The position numbers and the translations under genes were made by a program. A stretch of DNA of 8,542 nucleotides from Actinomycetota bacterium (GTDB lineage Bacteria > Actinomycetota > Actinomycetes > Nanopelagicales > Nanopelagicaceae), in NCBI GenBank assembly GCA_009705025.1, contig WLDA01000028.1:1-8542 (forward strand). Reading direction: 5' to 3'. Below the pieces are notes generated by a model. The model worked only from the letters and a program-made list of their open reading frames with translations, did no database searches and was not told the origin of the DNA. This document shows, piece by piece, positions 1 through 7,525 of this stretch. Position 1 is the stretch's first letter. The number at the start of each line of letters is the position of its first letter.

Positions 1-116
1 GAACAATTCGACGCGGATGGCTCTCTCTTCTACTAATTTTCCTCGTAACTGTGATTGTTCTTGCACTTCCTGCGGGCCGAAGAAAGTCACAGATTTCAGA
101 GAAGGAGCTGGCATGA
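1..116 (+). CDS. C-terminal end of a membrane protein, probably a glycosyltransferase (5' partial)
   Basis: Only the last 37 codons are present, read from base 3 and ending at TGA 114-116. The visible peptide has a strongly hydrophobic stretch (WLSLLLIFLVTVIVLALPA, residues 6-24 of the fragment), then a basic cluster (GRRK) and a short polar tail ending KELA. This is the pattern of a last transmembrane helix followed by a cytoplasmic tail. The stop overlaps the next start as ATGA (113-116), which implies translational coupling to the DUF5719 gene. In many Actinobacteria the gene directly upstream of DUF5719 encodes a large multi-span family 2 glycosyltransferase, so that identity is inferred from context; no catalytic residues are in view. 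Two facts support it as real coding sequence: the in-frame hydrophobic helix and the exact 4 bp overlap. The other open frame over this stretch gives a cysteine-rich, unconvincing peptide. Confidence 0.72.
   Translation, partial: TIRRGWLSLLLIFLVTVIVLALPAGRRKSQISEKELA
102..107 (+). promoter_or_regulatory. Ribosome binding site that fixes the DUF5719 start at 113
   Basis: AAGGAG lies 5 nt before the ATG at 113. This supports that ATG over the in-frame ATG at 17, which would add 32 residues with no resemblance to a signal sequence and would overlap the upstream gene by about 100 bp. Confidence 0.75.
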
Positions 117-1423
117 AATTTCGCCGCCCAATAATTGTTGTCGGACTCCTTGCCACTGTACTTGTTAGCAGTAATTATCTTGATAATTCAGTTTTCTCCA
201 GTGGCTACACTAAAAATTATCCTGTTGTCGTATGTCCACCAACTCTTCCTGGCTTAGCTTCTCAAGTTTCGGTATCAGGCAAGAAAACAAAGTATCGATA
301 CGTTGCAAGCAAGAAAACAACAATGTCTCCTACAGGTTTTGCTCGGCTACCCATCACAAAAGATGCAATTTTGATCGATGCAGTTGGCATCACACCAACT
401 ATTTGGCAGAGCAGAAGTGGAAGCTGGGCCGGTGGAACTCTCTGCTCGGGACCAATCTCTTCACAATGGTTTGTTGGAGGTGCTGCAGATATCACTAGTA
501 AAGGCAGACTTCTTATTGTAAATAGCGGATTGAGTGAGGCGATTATTGATGTTGAGGTCTGGAGTGAATCTGGTGCGCAAGCGGTTAAAGTTCTAACGGT
601 CCCTGCTCGCACTTATAGCGTTCAAGGTTTGGATTCATTAGCACCAGGTCAACAAAAACTAGCGATACACGTTTCCGCTCGCTCTGGTCGCGTGAATGCT
701 TTTGTAGTTGATGAACGCGGTAAAGGCTTACGCGGCCTTGGCGGCGATATGGTCAATTCAGTTGAAGATGTATCAAAGGTTCAAGTGATACCCGCTATCC
801 CAAATCAAAAATCAAGGAGTAACAGATCTGCAAAACCTGAGTACGTTCTGCGTGTTCTCGCACCTGGTCAACTAGCTGCGCGAATCTCGGCCGAGATTTT
901 ATCGGCTGATGGACGCTTCATTCCAGTGGGGCTAAATGAACGTGAAATAAAGAACGGAATTGTTACAGAATTTAGAATAACTCCAGATCTATCGGCCAGT
1001 GCATTTGCTCTGCGAATAACTTCTGATGAACCAATAGTTTCATCAGTCTTTTCACGAGTTGTAGTTTCGGGACGAAGTGATTTTCTTTGGAGTACTCCTG
1101 CTGCACCGTTGCAAGAAATGTCTATTGCTGTCTCTGGTTTGACGCCCTTATTCGTTTTTGCTGGCGACAGTATCGATGTGACTATTGATACGCGACTCTC
1201 AAATGGAAAACATAAGATTGCTCGAGTCAAGGCAACTGATATTGCAACGTGGCGTGTGCCTAACAGTGCACGAGTTGTAACAATCGTTCGGACAAGCAAG
1301 AACGTCACAGGGGGAGCCTTAGTTAGCTCGATAAATGGATATGGTTATATTCCTTTGACACCCGGAAGTGTTCTTACGAAAGCTGCAATCCCACTTTCAA
1401 ATATTCGTGTCTTGAATCCCTAA
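113..1423 (+). CDS. DUF5719 family secreted or membrane-anchored protein
   Basis: The protein has 436 residues and unknown function. The N-terminus has a basic start (MKFRRP) and a hydrophobic core at about residues 7-20, then a polar region. This fits a signal peptide or single N-terminal anchor, with the rest outside the membrane. The remaining ~400 residues look like beta-rich repeated domains with many short V/I/S/T strands. Two cysteines, C41 (VVCPP) and C111 in a CSGPISSQWFVGG motif (111-123), could form a disulfide; the C-x-GP...WF-x-GG segment and the following LLIVNSG (about 133-139) are what I associate with DUF5719. The start at 113 is backed by an AAGGAG site and an ATGA overlap with the upstream membrane gene. 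Its usual neighbours are a glycosyltransferase upstream and DUF3499 and manB downstream, so a role in assembly of an envelope glycan is a reasonable guess, but nothing in the sequence shows an enzyme activity. The family call is from memory of the motif and gene order. Confidence 0.8.
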   Translation: MKFRRPIIVVGLLATVLVSSNYLDNSVFSSGYTKNYPVVVCPPTLPGLASQVSVSGKKTKYRYVASKKTTMSPTGFARLPITKDAILIDAVGITPTIWQSRSGSWAGGTLCSGPISSQWFVGGAADITSKGRLLIVNSGLSEAIIDVEVWSESGAQAVKVLTVPARTYSVQGLDSLAPGQQKLAIHVSARSGRVNAFVVDERGKGLRGLGGDMVNSVEDVSKVQVIPAIPNQKSRSNRSAKPEYVLRVLAPGQLAARISAEILSADGRFIPVGLNEREIKNGIVTEFRITPDLSASAFALRITSDEPIVSSVFSRVVVSGRSDFLWSTPAAPLQEMSIAVSGLTPLFVFAGDSIDVTIDTRLSNGKHKIARVKATDIATWRVPNSARVVTIVRTSKNVTGGALVSSINGYGYIPLTPGSVLTKAAIPLSNIRVLNP

Positions 1424-1439
1424 TAATCCGCCGCCCCAC

Positions 1440-1445
1440 TAATCT
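1440..1445 (+). promoter_or_regulatory. Possible -10 element for a leaderless DUF3499 transcript
   Basis: TAATCT fits the TAnnnT pattern of actinobacterial -10 elements. Its last base is 7 nt before the ATG at 1452, where transcription would start exactly at the start codon. There is no Shine-Dalgarno sequence before this ATG, and leaderless mRNAs are common in Actinobacteria. No -35 element is well spaced: TTGAAT at 1412-1417 leaves a 22 bp spacer. Weak evidence; an alternative is read-through from the DUF5719 gene. Confidence 0.3.
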
Positions 1446-1451
1446 TTGGGT

Positions 1452-1829
1452 ATGGCGTCCCAGGCAAAGTTAGGTAGGAGTTGTTCTCGAGTGAGTTGTC
1501 GCTCGGCAGCAACTATGACCCTTACTTATATTTATGCCGATTCAACTGCCGTGCTAGGCCCACTTGCAACATTTTCAGAGCCGCATTCTTACGATCTTTG
1601 TGTTGCCCATGGTCAGCGACTTACAGTTCCACAGGGATGGAACGTAATTCGCCAAGAACTAAATAATGATCCGAGTGGACCAACTGATGATGACCTAATG
1701 GTTATTGCAGATGCTGTTCGAGAAGCAGCAAATGTGAATTCACCCGATGAACTAAAAACTGCGAACTCAAGTACGCAAACTAATATTGGTCGTCGTGGAC
1801 ATTTGCGCGCAGTACCAACAAATTACTAA
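1452..1829 (+). CDS. DUF3499 family protein (probable metal-binding small protein)
   Basis: The product has 125 residues and unknown function. It matches the actinobacterial DUF3499 pattern over its length: an N-terminal CSRVSC motif (C11, C16), then LTYIYADSTAVLGPLAT (24-40), SEPHSYDLCVAH (42-53, with C50 and H53), the PQGW segment near 60-63, an acidic stretch leading into ADAVREAA (86-93), and a C-terminal GRRGHLR (113-119). C11, C16, C50 and H53 could bind zinc; this is an inference from spacing. I chose ATG 1452 because the first conserved cysteine pair must be included. TTG 1446 adds only two residues. GTG 1491 has an AGGAG 10 nt upstream but would cut off C11. No Shine-Dalgarno site precedes 1452. 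The gene sits 28 bp after DUF5719 and 2 bp before the phosphomannomutase gene, its usual partner in Actinobacteria, so co-expression is likely. Confidence 0.85.
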   Translation: MASQAKLGRSCSRVSCRSAATMTLTYIYADSTAVLGPLATFSEPHSYDLCVAHGQRLTVPQGWNVIRQELNNDPSGPTDDDLMVIADAVREAANVNSPDELKTANSSTQTNIGRRGHLRAVPTNY

Positions 1830-1831
1830 TC

Positions 1832-3199
1832 ATGACGAATAATCAAATCCCTGCAATATTTAAAGCTTACGATATTCGAGGGTTAGTCGATAGCGAGATA
1901 ACTCCAGACTTTACTTTTTCAACTGGTGTTGCATTTGCTCGATTTTTACAACAAGAACGCGAACCAGGTTCTGTTGTTATTGGTGAAGATATGCGTCCTT
2001 CATCACCTATTTTGGCAGATGCATTTTCGGCAGGTGTTACATCGCAAGGTTTAGATGTAACTCGAATCGGATTAGCATCAACAGATATGTTGTATTTTGC
2101 ATCAGGAAAACTCAATCTTCCTGGAGCGATGTTTACGGCTAGCCATAATCCCGCCGAATACAACGGAATCAAGATGTGCCTAAGCGGAGCACGCCCGATA
2201 GGAAAAGAATCAGGATTACTAACGATAGAGAACTTCGTGCGACAAGGCTCTCCAATGCACATTCGCTCTATGGGGATTGAAAAAGAAGTTGAAATGCTTA
2301 GAGATTATGTCGATTATTTATTCTCACTCGTTGACATAACCGAGATGCGTCGCCTCAAAATAGTTGTTGATGCTGGAAATGGAATGGCTGGTTACACAGC
2401 ACCAGCAATATTTGAGCGACTCAATGTTGAATTAATTCCAATGTATTTTGAACTTGATGGAACTTTTCCAAACCATGAAGCAAACCCAATTGATGCCAAG
2501 AATCTAAGAGATTTGCAGAAGGCCGTAAAGAAACATAAGGCAGATTTAGGTCTTGCATTTGATGGAGATGCAGATCGATGCTTTTTAGTTGATGAAAATG
2601 GTGAGACAGTAAATCCATCCGACCTTACATGCCTTGTTGCAGCCAGAGAATTAGCCCGAGTTCCAGGTTCGACAATCATTTATAATTTGATTTCATCTAG
2701 AGCAGTTCTTGAAGTTATACAAGAAAATGGTGGCTCAGGATTGCGAAGTCGAGTTGGTCATTCATATATCAAAAAAATGATGGCAGATAGCGGTGCAATA
2801 TTTGGCGGGGAACATTCAGGTCACTTCTATTTCAAAGATTTTTGGCGTGCAGATTCAGGTGCGTTAGCAGCGCTACATGCAATTGCAGCTCTTGGATCAA
2901 GTAAGGCAGCAATTTCAAAAATACTGAAACCGTATCAACGCTACGTATCAAGTGGTGAAATTAATTCAGTCGTAACCGATGCCCCCGCAGAAATGAAAAA
3001 AATTGAAGAAAAGTATGGCTCTCAACCCGGAGTTGAGATTGATCATCTTGATGGATTGACAGTCAATGGCGATACCTGGTGGTTCAATCTTCGTTCATCG
3101 AATACTGAGCCCCTTCTGCGTCTCAATGTAGAAGCAAAGACGCAGGCACGTATGGAGAAGGTACGTGATGAGATTCTCAAGGCAATAAAGGGTAAGTAG
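1832..3199 (+). CDS. manB: Phosphomannomutase/phosphoglucomutase
   Basis: This cytoplasmic alpha-D-phosphohexomutase has 455 residues, the normal length for the bacterial PMM/PGM class. It interconverts mannose-6-phosphate and mannose-1-phosphate (often also the glucose phosphates), feeding GDP-mannose and glycan synthesis. All four family motifs are intact: the phosphoserine loop TASHNP (102-107, catalytic S104), the Mg-binding loop DGDADR (244-249), the sugar-binding loop GGEHSGH (325-331), and the phosphate-binding loop RSSNTEP (421-427). The N-terminal KAYDIRG (11-17) is also typical. The start is 2 bp after the DUF3499 stop with no Shine-Dalgarno sequence, suggesting reinitiation by ribosomes finishing that gene. 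In Mycobacterium the same gene is followed by tobH and manA; neither is present here. Substrate choice between mannose and glucose phosphates cannot be settled from the motifs. Confidence 0.95.
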   Translation: MTNNQIPAIFKAYDIRGLVDSEITPDFTFSTGVAFARFLQQEREPGSVVIGEDMRPSSPILADAFSAGVTSQGLDVTRIGLASTDMLYFASGKLNLPGAMFTASHNPAEYNGIKMCLSGARPIGKESGLLTIENFVRQGSPMHIRSMGIEKEVEMLRDYVDYLFSLVDITEMRRLKIVVDAGNGMAGYTAPAIFERLNVELIPMYFELDGTFPNHEANPIDAKNLRDLQKAVKKHKADLGLAFDGDADRCFLVDENGETVNPSDLTCLVAARELARVPGSTIIYNLISSRAVLEVIQENGGSGLRSRVGHSYIKKMMADSGAIFGGEHSGHFYFKDFWRADSGALAALHAIAALGSSKAAISKILKPYQRYVSSGEINSVVTDAPAEMKKIEEKYGSQPGVEIDHLDGLTVNGDTWWFNLRSSNTEPLLRLNVEAKTQARMEKVRDEILKAIKGK

Positions 3200-3233
3200 A
3201 CGCTGTAAACGCGCTCTTTCGCACGCCAGACGG

Positions 3234-4553
<1,320 letters not shown>

Positions 4554-4555
4554 TA

Positions 4556-5242
4556 ATGACTCTGGTTATGGTCGTCGATGACGATCAGGACCTTGCCGAA
4601 ATGCTTAGCATCGTTCTCAATGGTGCTGGAATTGATGTTGATTTAGTTAGCCGTGGGGATGAAGTTCTAGAGGTATTTAGAAATAATCCGCCAGATTTAG
4701 TTTTGCTTGATGTCATGCTTCCAGGAATCGATGGAATAGAAGTTTGTAAATTGATTCGCGCCGAATCAATGGTTCCAATAGTTATGTTGACTGCAAAAGG
4801 CGATACACACGATGTAGTCCTTGGCCTTGAGGCTGGCGCAGATGATTACATGGTGAAACCATTTCGCCACCCTTCAGAATTAATTGCGCGTATTAAAACT
4901 CGGCTCAGGCGAACAAATTCAGATATTGCGGGCTTACTTGCAATTAGTGATCTTTCAATAGATGTACAAGCACACCATGTGCTTCGTGGTAATAAAGTCA
5001 TTTCATTGACTCGCCTAGAATTTGATTTGCTTGTTGCTCTTGCAAAGGAACCAGGACGCGTATTTACAAGAGATGCCCTCTTGAGTGAAGTTTGGGGTTA
5101 TCGCCACTCCACAGATACACGCTTAGTCAATGTTCACGTTCAAAGGCTACGTTCAAAAATTGAACATGATCCTGAAAATCCAGAAATTGTTGTAACCGTT
5201 AGAGGAGTTGGCTACAAAGCAGGAGCATTGGTACATTCATAA
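4556..5242 (+). CDS. mtrA: Response regulator MtrA (OmpR/PhoB family)
   Basis: This DNA-binding response regulator of 228 residues has the same length as mycobacterial MtrA. The receiver domain (1 to about 118) has the acidic triad D8-D9-D10, phospho-acceptor D52 in LLDVMLPGIDG, T79 in PIVMLTAK and K101 in MVKPF. The C-terminal winged helix (about 125-225) contains LTRLEFDLLVALA, a VFTRDALLSEVWGYRH segment and the very conserved TRLVNVHVQRLRSKIE followed by TVRGVGYKAG. These blocks are nearly diagnostic for MtrA, whose targets in other Actinobacteria include cell-wall hydrolases, division and replication genes. The start ATG is 2 bp after the sahH stop (TAATAATG) with no Shine-Dalgarno, so translation is probably coupled. 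Its partner kinase follows after 1 bp. The thymidylate kinase gene that precedes mtrA in Mycobacterium is absent. Confidence 0.96.
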   Translation: MTLVMVVDDDQDLAEMLSIVLNGAGIDVDLVSRGDEVLEVFRNNPPDLVLLDVMLPGIDGIEVCKLIRAESMVPIVMLTAKGDTHDVVLGLEAGADDYMVKPFRHPSELIARIKTRLRRTNSDIAGLLAISDLSIDVQAHHVLRGNKVISLTRLEFDLLVALAKEPGRVFTRDALLSEVWGYRHSTDTRLVNVHVQRLRSKIEHDPENPEIVVTVRGVGYKAGALVHS

Positions 5243-5243
5243 A

Positions 5244-6788
5244 ATGCAAAGAGTGGGCTTTCGACTAGGCAGCTCTCTAGCTTTTCGCGTCATTCTTTCA
5301 ACAGTTTTACTCTCGTTATCTGTTGTTTGGCTCACTGGTTCCGCGCTAAACAATCAACTTTCAAAAGGTGTAAAACAAGTAAATCTTGATTCGGCAATTA
5401 TTGAAGCTCGTTCAACATTTTTCAATGCTCAATACCGCTTGGCGCTAGCCCAAGGGGAATCCGAACCAGTTGTTCGCTCGGTTATAAATGATGTGATTAC
5501 CTCTGCCACAAGTTTAGGAACAGCGGAAAATACGCGTTTGATTGCTTTTCTAAAAACACCAGGTCAAGCAGGCACAAGATACGATTATGAAATCAAATCT
5601 GAATTTTTAGATTTGAATTCGATTCCAGAAAAACTAAAGATAAAAGTTCGCAAATCATCAGCGACTAAGTGGTCGTATTCATACTTTGCTTATCCAGGTA
5701 ATTCTTCGACCCCGGTAATCATTCTTGGCGACAAGGTCAAAGTGCCAAATGCAGGCCAATACGAGATGTATCTTGTAATCTCCTTGGCTAACCAAGAGGC
5801 AACGCTAGAACTTATTCGAAGTTCGCTCTTGCTAACTGGTTTTGCACTATTGCTTCTCATTGGGCTAATTACCTGGCTTGTAGTGAGGCAGGTTGTGCGA
5901 CCGGTTCGAGAGGCTGCGCGAATTGCTACAGAATTTACTGGCGGTGACTTTCATCAACGAATGGATGTTCATTCCCGTGATGAAATCTCTACACTTGGAA
6001 ATGCATTCAATGAGATGGCGGAATCGCTTCAAAAGCAGATCGCTCGCCTTGAAAACCTTTCAAGAGTTCAGCAGCGCTTCGTATCGGATGTATCGCACGA
6101 ACTACGAACCCCATTGACTACTTTACGAATGGCTTCAGAAATCATTCATGGCGCACGCCAATCATTTGATCCCAATGTTTCTCGATCAGCTGAATTATTA
6201 GTTGCTCAACTCGACCGATTTGAACGATTATTGGAAGACTTACTGGAAGTAAGCAGATTCGACGCTGAAGTTGCAGTTCTCGAAGGTGTTGATTTCGATA
6301 TTGTCACATTGGCTAAACGTTGTATTGAAGATCTAGCCTTAGTTGCCTCAGAAAACTCAACATCAATAGTCTTATTGGTGCCAGACGAGGCAATTATGCT
6401 CAATGCAGATATTCGCAGAGTCGAACGAATACTTCGTAATTTGCTCACAAATGCAATCGACCATGCTGATGGAAAACCAATTGAAGTAACGATTCTTCAT
6501 TCTGATCATGATGTAGCTGTCGGTGTGCGTGATTATGGAATCGGTATTCAGCCTCATTTATTGAGTCGCGTCTTCGATCGTTTCTGGCGCGCCGATCCAT
6601 CACGAGCACGAGTTCGCGGAGGAACAGGTCTTGGTCTTTCGATTGCGCTAGAAGATGCACGTTTGCATAATGGAGAATTAGAAGCGTGGGGGCGTCCACT
6701 CTACGGTGCCCACTTTGTTCTTACGCTTCCGCGCAAAGAAGGTTCAAGCATTGAATCGCGATTAATAACTCTTAAACCTACAACTTGA
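5244..6788 (+). CDS. mtrB: Sensor histidine kinase MtrB
   Basis: This membrane sensor kinase of 514 residues phosphorylates MtrA. In order: TM1 at about 12-32, an extracytoplasmic domain at about 33-193, TM2 at about 194-215 (SLLLTGFALLLLIGLITWL), HAMP at about 215-267, HisKA with phospho-acceptor H285 in SDVSHELRTP, and HATPase_c with N-box NLLTNAIDHA (399-408), G1 box DYGIGI (430-435), F box VFDRFWRADPSRAR and G2 box GGTGLGLS (459-466). The FWRADPSRAR-x-x-GGTGLGLSIA stretch is typical of actinobacterial MtrB. The start is ATG 5244, one base after the mtrA stop; an in-frame TTG at 5208 would overlap mtrA by 35 bp without benefit. No Shine-Dalgarno is seen, so coupling to mtrA is likely. It is somewhat shorter than the mycobacterial protein (567 residues), with short tails. 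The usual downstream partner gene, lipoprotein lpqB, is missing. Confidence 0.95.
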   Translation: MQRVGFRLGSSLAFRVILSTVLLSLSVVWLTGSALNNQLSKGVKQVNLDSAIIEARSTFFNAQYRLALAQGESEPVVRSVINDVITSATSLGTAENTRLIAFLKTPGQAGTRYDYEIKSEFLDLNSIPEKLKIKVRKSSATKWSYSYFAYPGNSSTPVIILGDKVKVPNAGQYEMYLVISLANQEATLELIRSSLLLTGFALLLLIGLITWLVVRQVVRPVREAARIATEFTGGDFHQRMDVHSRDEISTLGNAFNEMAESLQKQIARLENLSRVQQRFVSDVSHELRTPLTTLRMASEIIHGARQSFDPNVSRSAELLVAQLDRFERLLEDLLEVSRFDAEVAVLEGVDFDIVTLAKRCIEDLALVASENSTSIVLLVPDEAIMLNADIRRVERILRNLLTNAIDHADGKPIEVTILHSDHDVAVGVRDYGIGIQPHLLSRVFDRFWRADPSRARVRGGTGLGLSIALEDARLHNGELEAWGRPLYGAHFVLTLPRKEGSSIESRLITLKPTT

Positions 6789-6814
6789 TATCCACAAACT
6801 TTTCATGAGGTTCT

Positions 6815-6839
6815 TTGACTAACATCTAGTCCGTAACAA
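6815..6839 (+). promoter_or_regulatory. Possible comF promoter region with an overlapping palindrome
   Basis: TTGACT (6815-6820) looks like a -35 element and TAACAA (6834-6839) like a -10, but the 13 bp spacer is too short for a classic promoter. The last base of TAACAA is 7 nt before ATG 6846, which would give a leaderless mRNA, consistent with the lack of a Shine-Dalgarno. The inverted repeat GACTA-acatc-TAGTC (6817-6831) fills the space between the two elements. Either an operator or chance; low confidence. Confidence 0.3.
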
Positions 6840-6845
6840 TTCTCT

Positions 6846-7469
6846 ATGAAATTTGTAGAAGAACTTTCACAGTTAGTATTTCCGCAAAGGTGCATTGGAT
6901 GCTTGAATCTTGGTCCATCGATTTGTTCACAATGTCGTATTGCCTGGCACCCTCATATTTATACAACGCATGTCGAGAGATTAGTTGTGACATCCGCGGT
7001 TCTCTATTCGCCAATCGCAGCTCGGATACTCTTGGCTGCAAAAGAAGGAAATCAAAGAAGTGCTGATTTATTAGTAATAGATGCGTTAAGTCACGTGGTG
7101 GAAAACTACAGAGGAAATCTAAAAAATCTCACACTTATACCAATGCCATCGTCAAAGATATCTCTGCGAAAACGCGGTAGGAACTTTATGGAAACTATCT
7201 GCGAAGAGTTACACGTTTCATATTCAAATATTCTCTTTCATAAAAGGCGCGTTCAGGATCAAAGTGGACTCAATGCCCAGCAGCGAATGCAGAATCTTGT
7301 TGGTGCATTCGGAGTTGAAAATAGAGCGAGAATTTATGGAGATATTGTTTTGATTGACGATGTAGTCACAACTGGCTCAACTCTTCGAGAGGCGAGTAGG
7401 GCGCTTTCCGCAGGCGGGCTAAAGGTTTCGGCTGCAATTACCGCCTGCGTCGCTCAACCCCTACGATAG
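6846..7469 (+). CDS. comF: ComF family phosphoribosyltransferase-like protein
   Basis: The protein has 207 residues, normal for ComF/GntX. The N-terminus has a four-cysteine zinc-ribbon (C16-x2-C19, C27-x2-C30). The C-terminal half is a type I phosphoribosyltransferase fold with IPMPSSK (98-104), RKRGRNF (108-114), the conserved LNAQQRMQNLVGAF (142-155), and the PRPP-binding loop IVLIDDVVTTGSTL (167-180). ComF proteins act in DNA uptake during natural transformation in Bacillus and Haemophilus; in Actinobacteria the gene is conserved at this locus without visible competence genes nearby, and its exact role there is not known. The ATG at 6846 has no Shine-Dalgarno sequence and follows a 57 bp gap where lpqB is normally found. 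The stop (TAG 7467-7469) overlaps a strong AGGAGGG motif and lies inside a potential hairpin (7454-7478). Confidence 0.9.
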   Translation: MKFVEELSQLVFPQRCIGCLNLGPSICSQCRIAWHPHIYTTHVERLVVTSAVLYSPIAARILLAAKEGNQRSADLLVIDALSHVVENYRGNLKNLTLIPMPSSKISLRKRGRNFMETICEELHVSYSNILFHKRRVQDQSGLNAQQRMQNLVGAFGVENRARIYGDIVLIDDVVTTGSTLREASRALSAGGLKVSAAITACVAQPLR

Positions 7470-7478
7470 GAGGGTTGA
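7454..7478 (+). other. Inverted repeat / potential hairpin over the comF stop codon
   Basis: TCAACCC (7454-7460) is perfectly complementary to GGGTTGA (7472-7478), with one more C-G pair possible after a bulged A. The stem contains the comF stop and most of an AGGAGGG Shine-Dalgarno-like sequence (7468-7474), so folding would hide it. It is followed by TTCTCATGG, not a T-run, so it is not a standard intrinsic terminator. Confidence 0.5.
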
Positions 7479-7482
7479 TTCT

Positions 7483-7504
7483 CATGGAGCCAATCGAGCC
7501 CATG
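7483..7504 (+). other. Second inverted repeat / potential hairpin in the secA leader
   Basis: CATGG (7483-7487) pairs with CCATG (7500-7504); inside it, after a bulged A7488, GC (7489-7490) pairs with GC (7498-7499), closing a 7 nt loop CAATCGA. The stem covers nearly all of the seven-codon reading frame and lies only 4 nt after the first hairpin. No T-run follows. Confidence 0.4.
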
Positions 7505-7507
7505 TGA
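7484..7507 (+). CDS. Possible seven-codon leader ORF upstream of secA
   Basis: ATG 7484 begins a frame encoding MEPIEPM and stopping at TGA 7505-7507. AGGAGGG (7468-7474), close to a perfect anti-16S match, lies 9 nt before it, a better ribosome site than most genes in this window have. The frame is the same as secA, whose ATG comes 18 nt after the TGA. It may be a translated leader, a leftover start signal from a lost gene (hpf normally sits here), or chance. No arrest-peptide motif can be recognised in so short a peptide. Confidence 0.25.
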   Translation: MEPIEPM

Positions 7508-7514
7508 TTAGAAA

Positions 7515-7522
7515 AGGTGAGG
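7515..7522 (+). promoter_or_regulatory. secA ribosome binding site
   Basis: AGGTGAGG precedes the ATG at 7526. Two overlapping registers are possible: AAAGG ending 8 nt before the ATG, or GAGG ending 3 nt before it. The first has the more usual spacing. This supports the start at 7526, which gives the expected SecA N-terminus. Confidence 0.6.
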
Positions 7523-7525
7523 TAT

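Noticed and set aside
17..112. In-frame upstream ATG extending DUF5719 by 32 residues
   Set aside because: It has no ribosome site, overlaps the membrane-protein tail in another frame, and buries the signal sequence that begins naturally at 113.
279..320. GCAAGAAAACAA repeated at 279-290 and 309-320
   Set aside because: The two copies are 30 bp apart, in phase with the DUF5719 reading frame, and encode similar Lys-Lys-Thr segments. This is best read as coding similarity, not a regulatory or mobile repeat.
868..1308. 146-codon open frame on the - strand inside DUF5719
   Set aside because: It has no recognisable domain or ribosome site and is fully inside a supported gene; it reads as a shadow. 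The same applies to the - strand frames at 1867-2262, 2392-2679, 3863-4250 and 6206-6699.
5208..5243. TTG start giving a 526-residue MtrB
   Set aside because: It would overlap mtrA by 35 bp, has no supporting Shine-Dalgarno, and the added 12 residues repeat mtrA coding sequence in another frame. ATG 5244 is the simpler start.
6805..6822. Five-codon frame MRFFD before comF
   Set aside because: There is no Shine-Dalgarno and no promoter at leaderless spacing; short frames of this size are common by chance.
7454..7478. Intrinsic terminator after comF
   Set aside because: The stem is good, but it is followed by TTCTCATGG with no T-run and it covers a ribosome-site-like sequence. A factor-dependent or regulatory role is not excluded.
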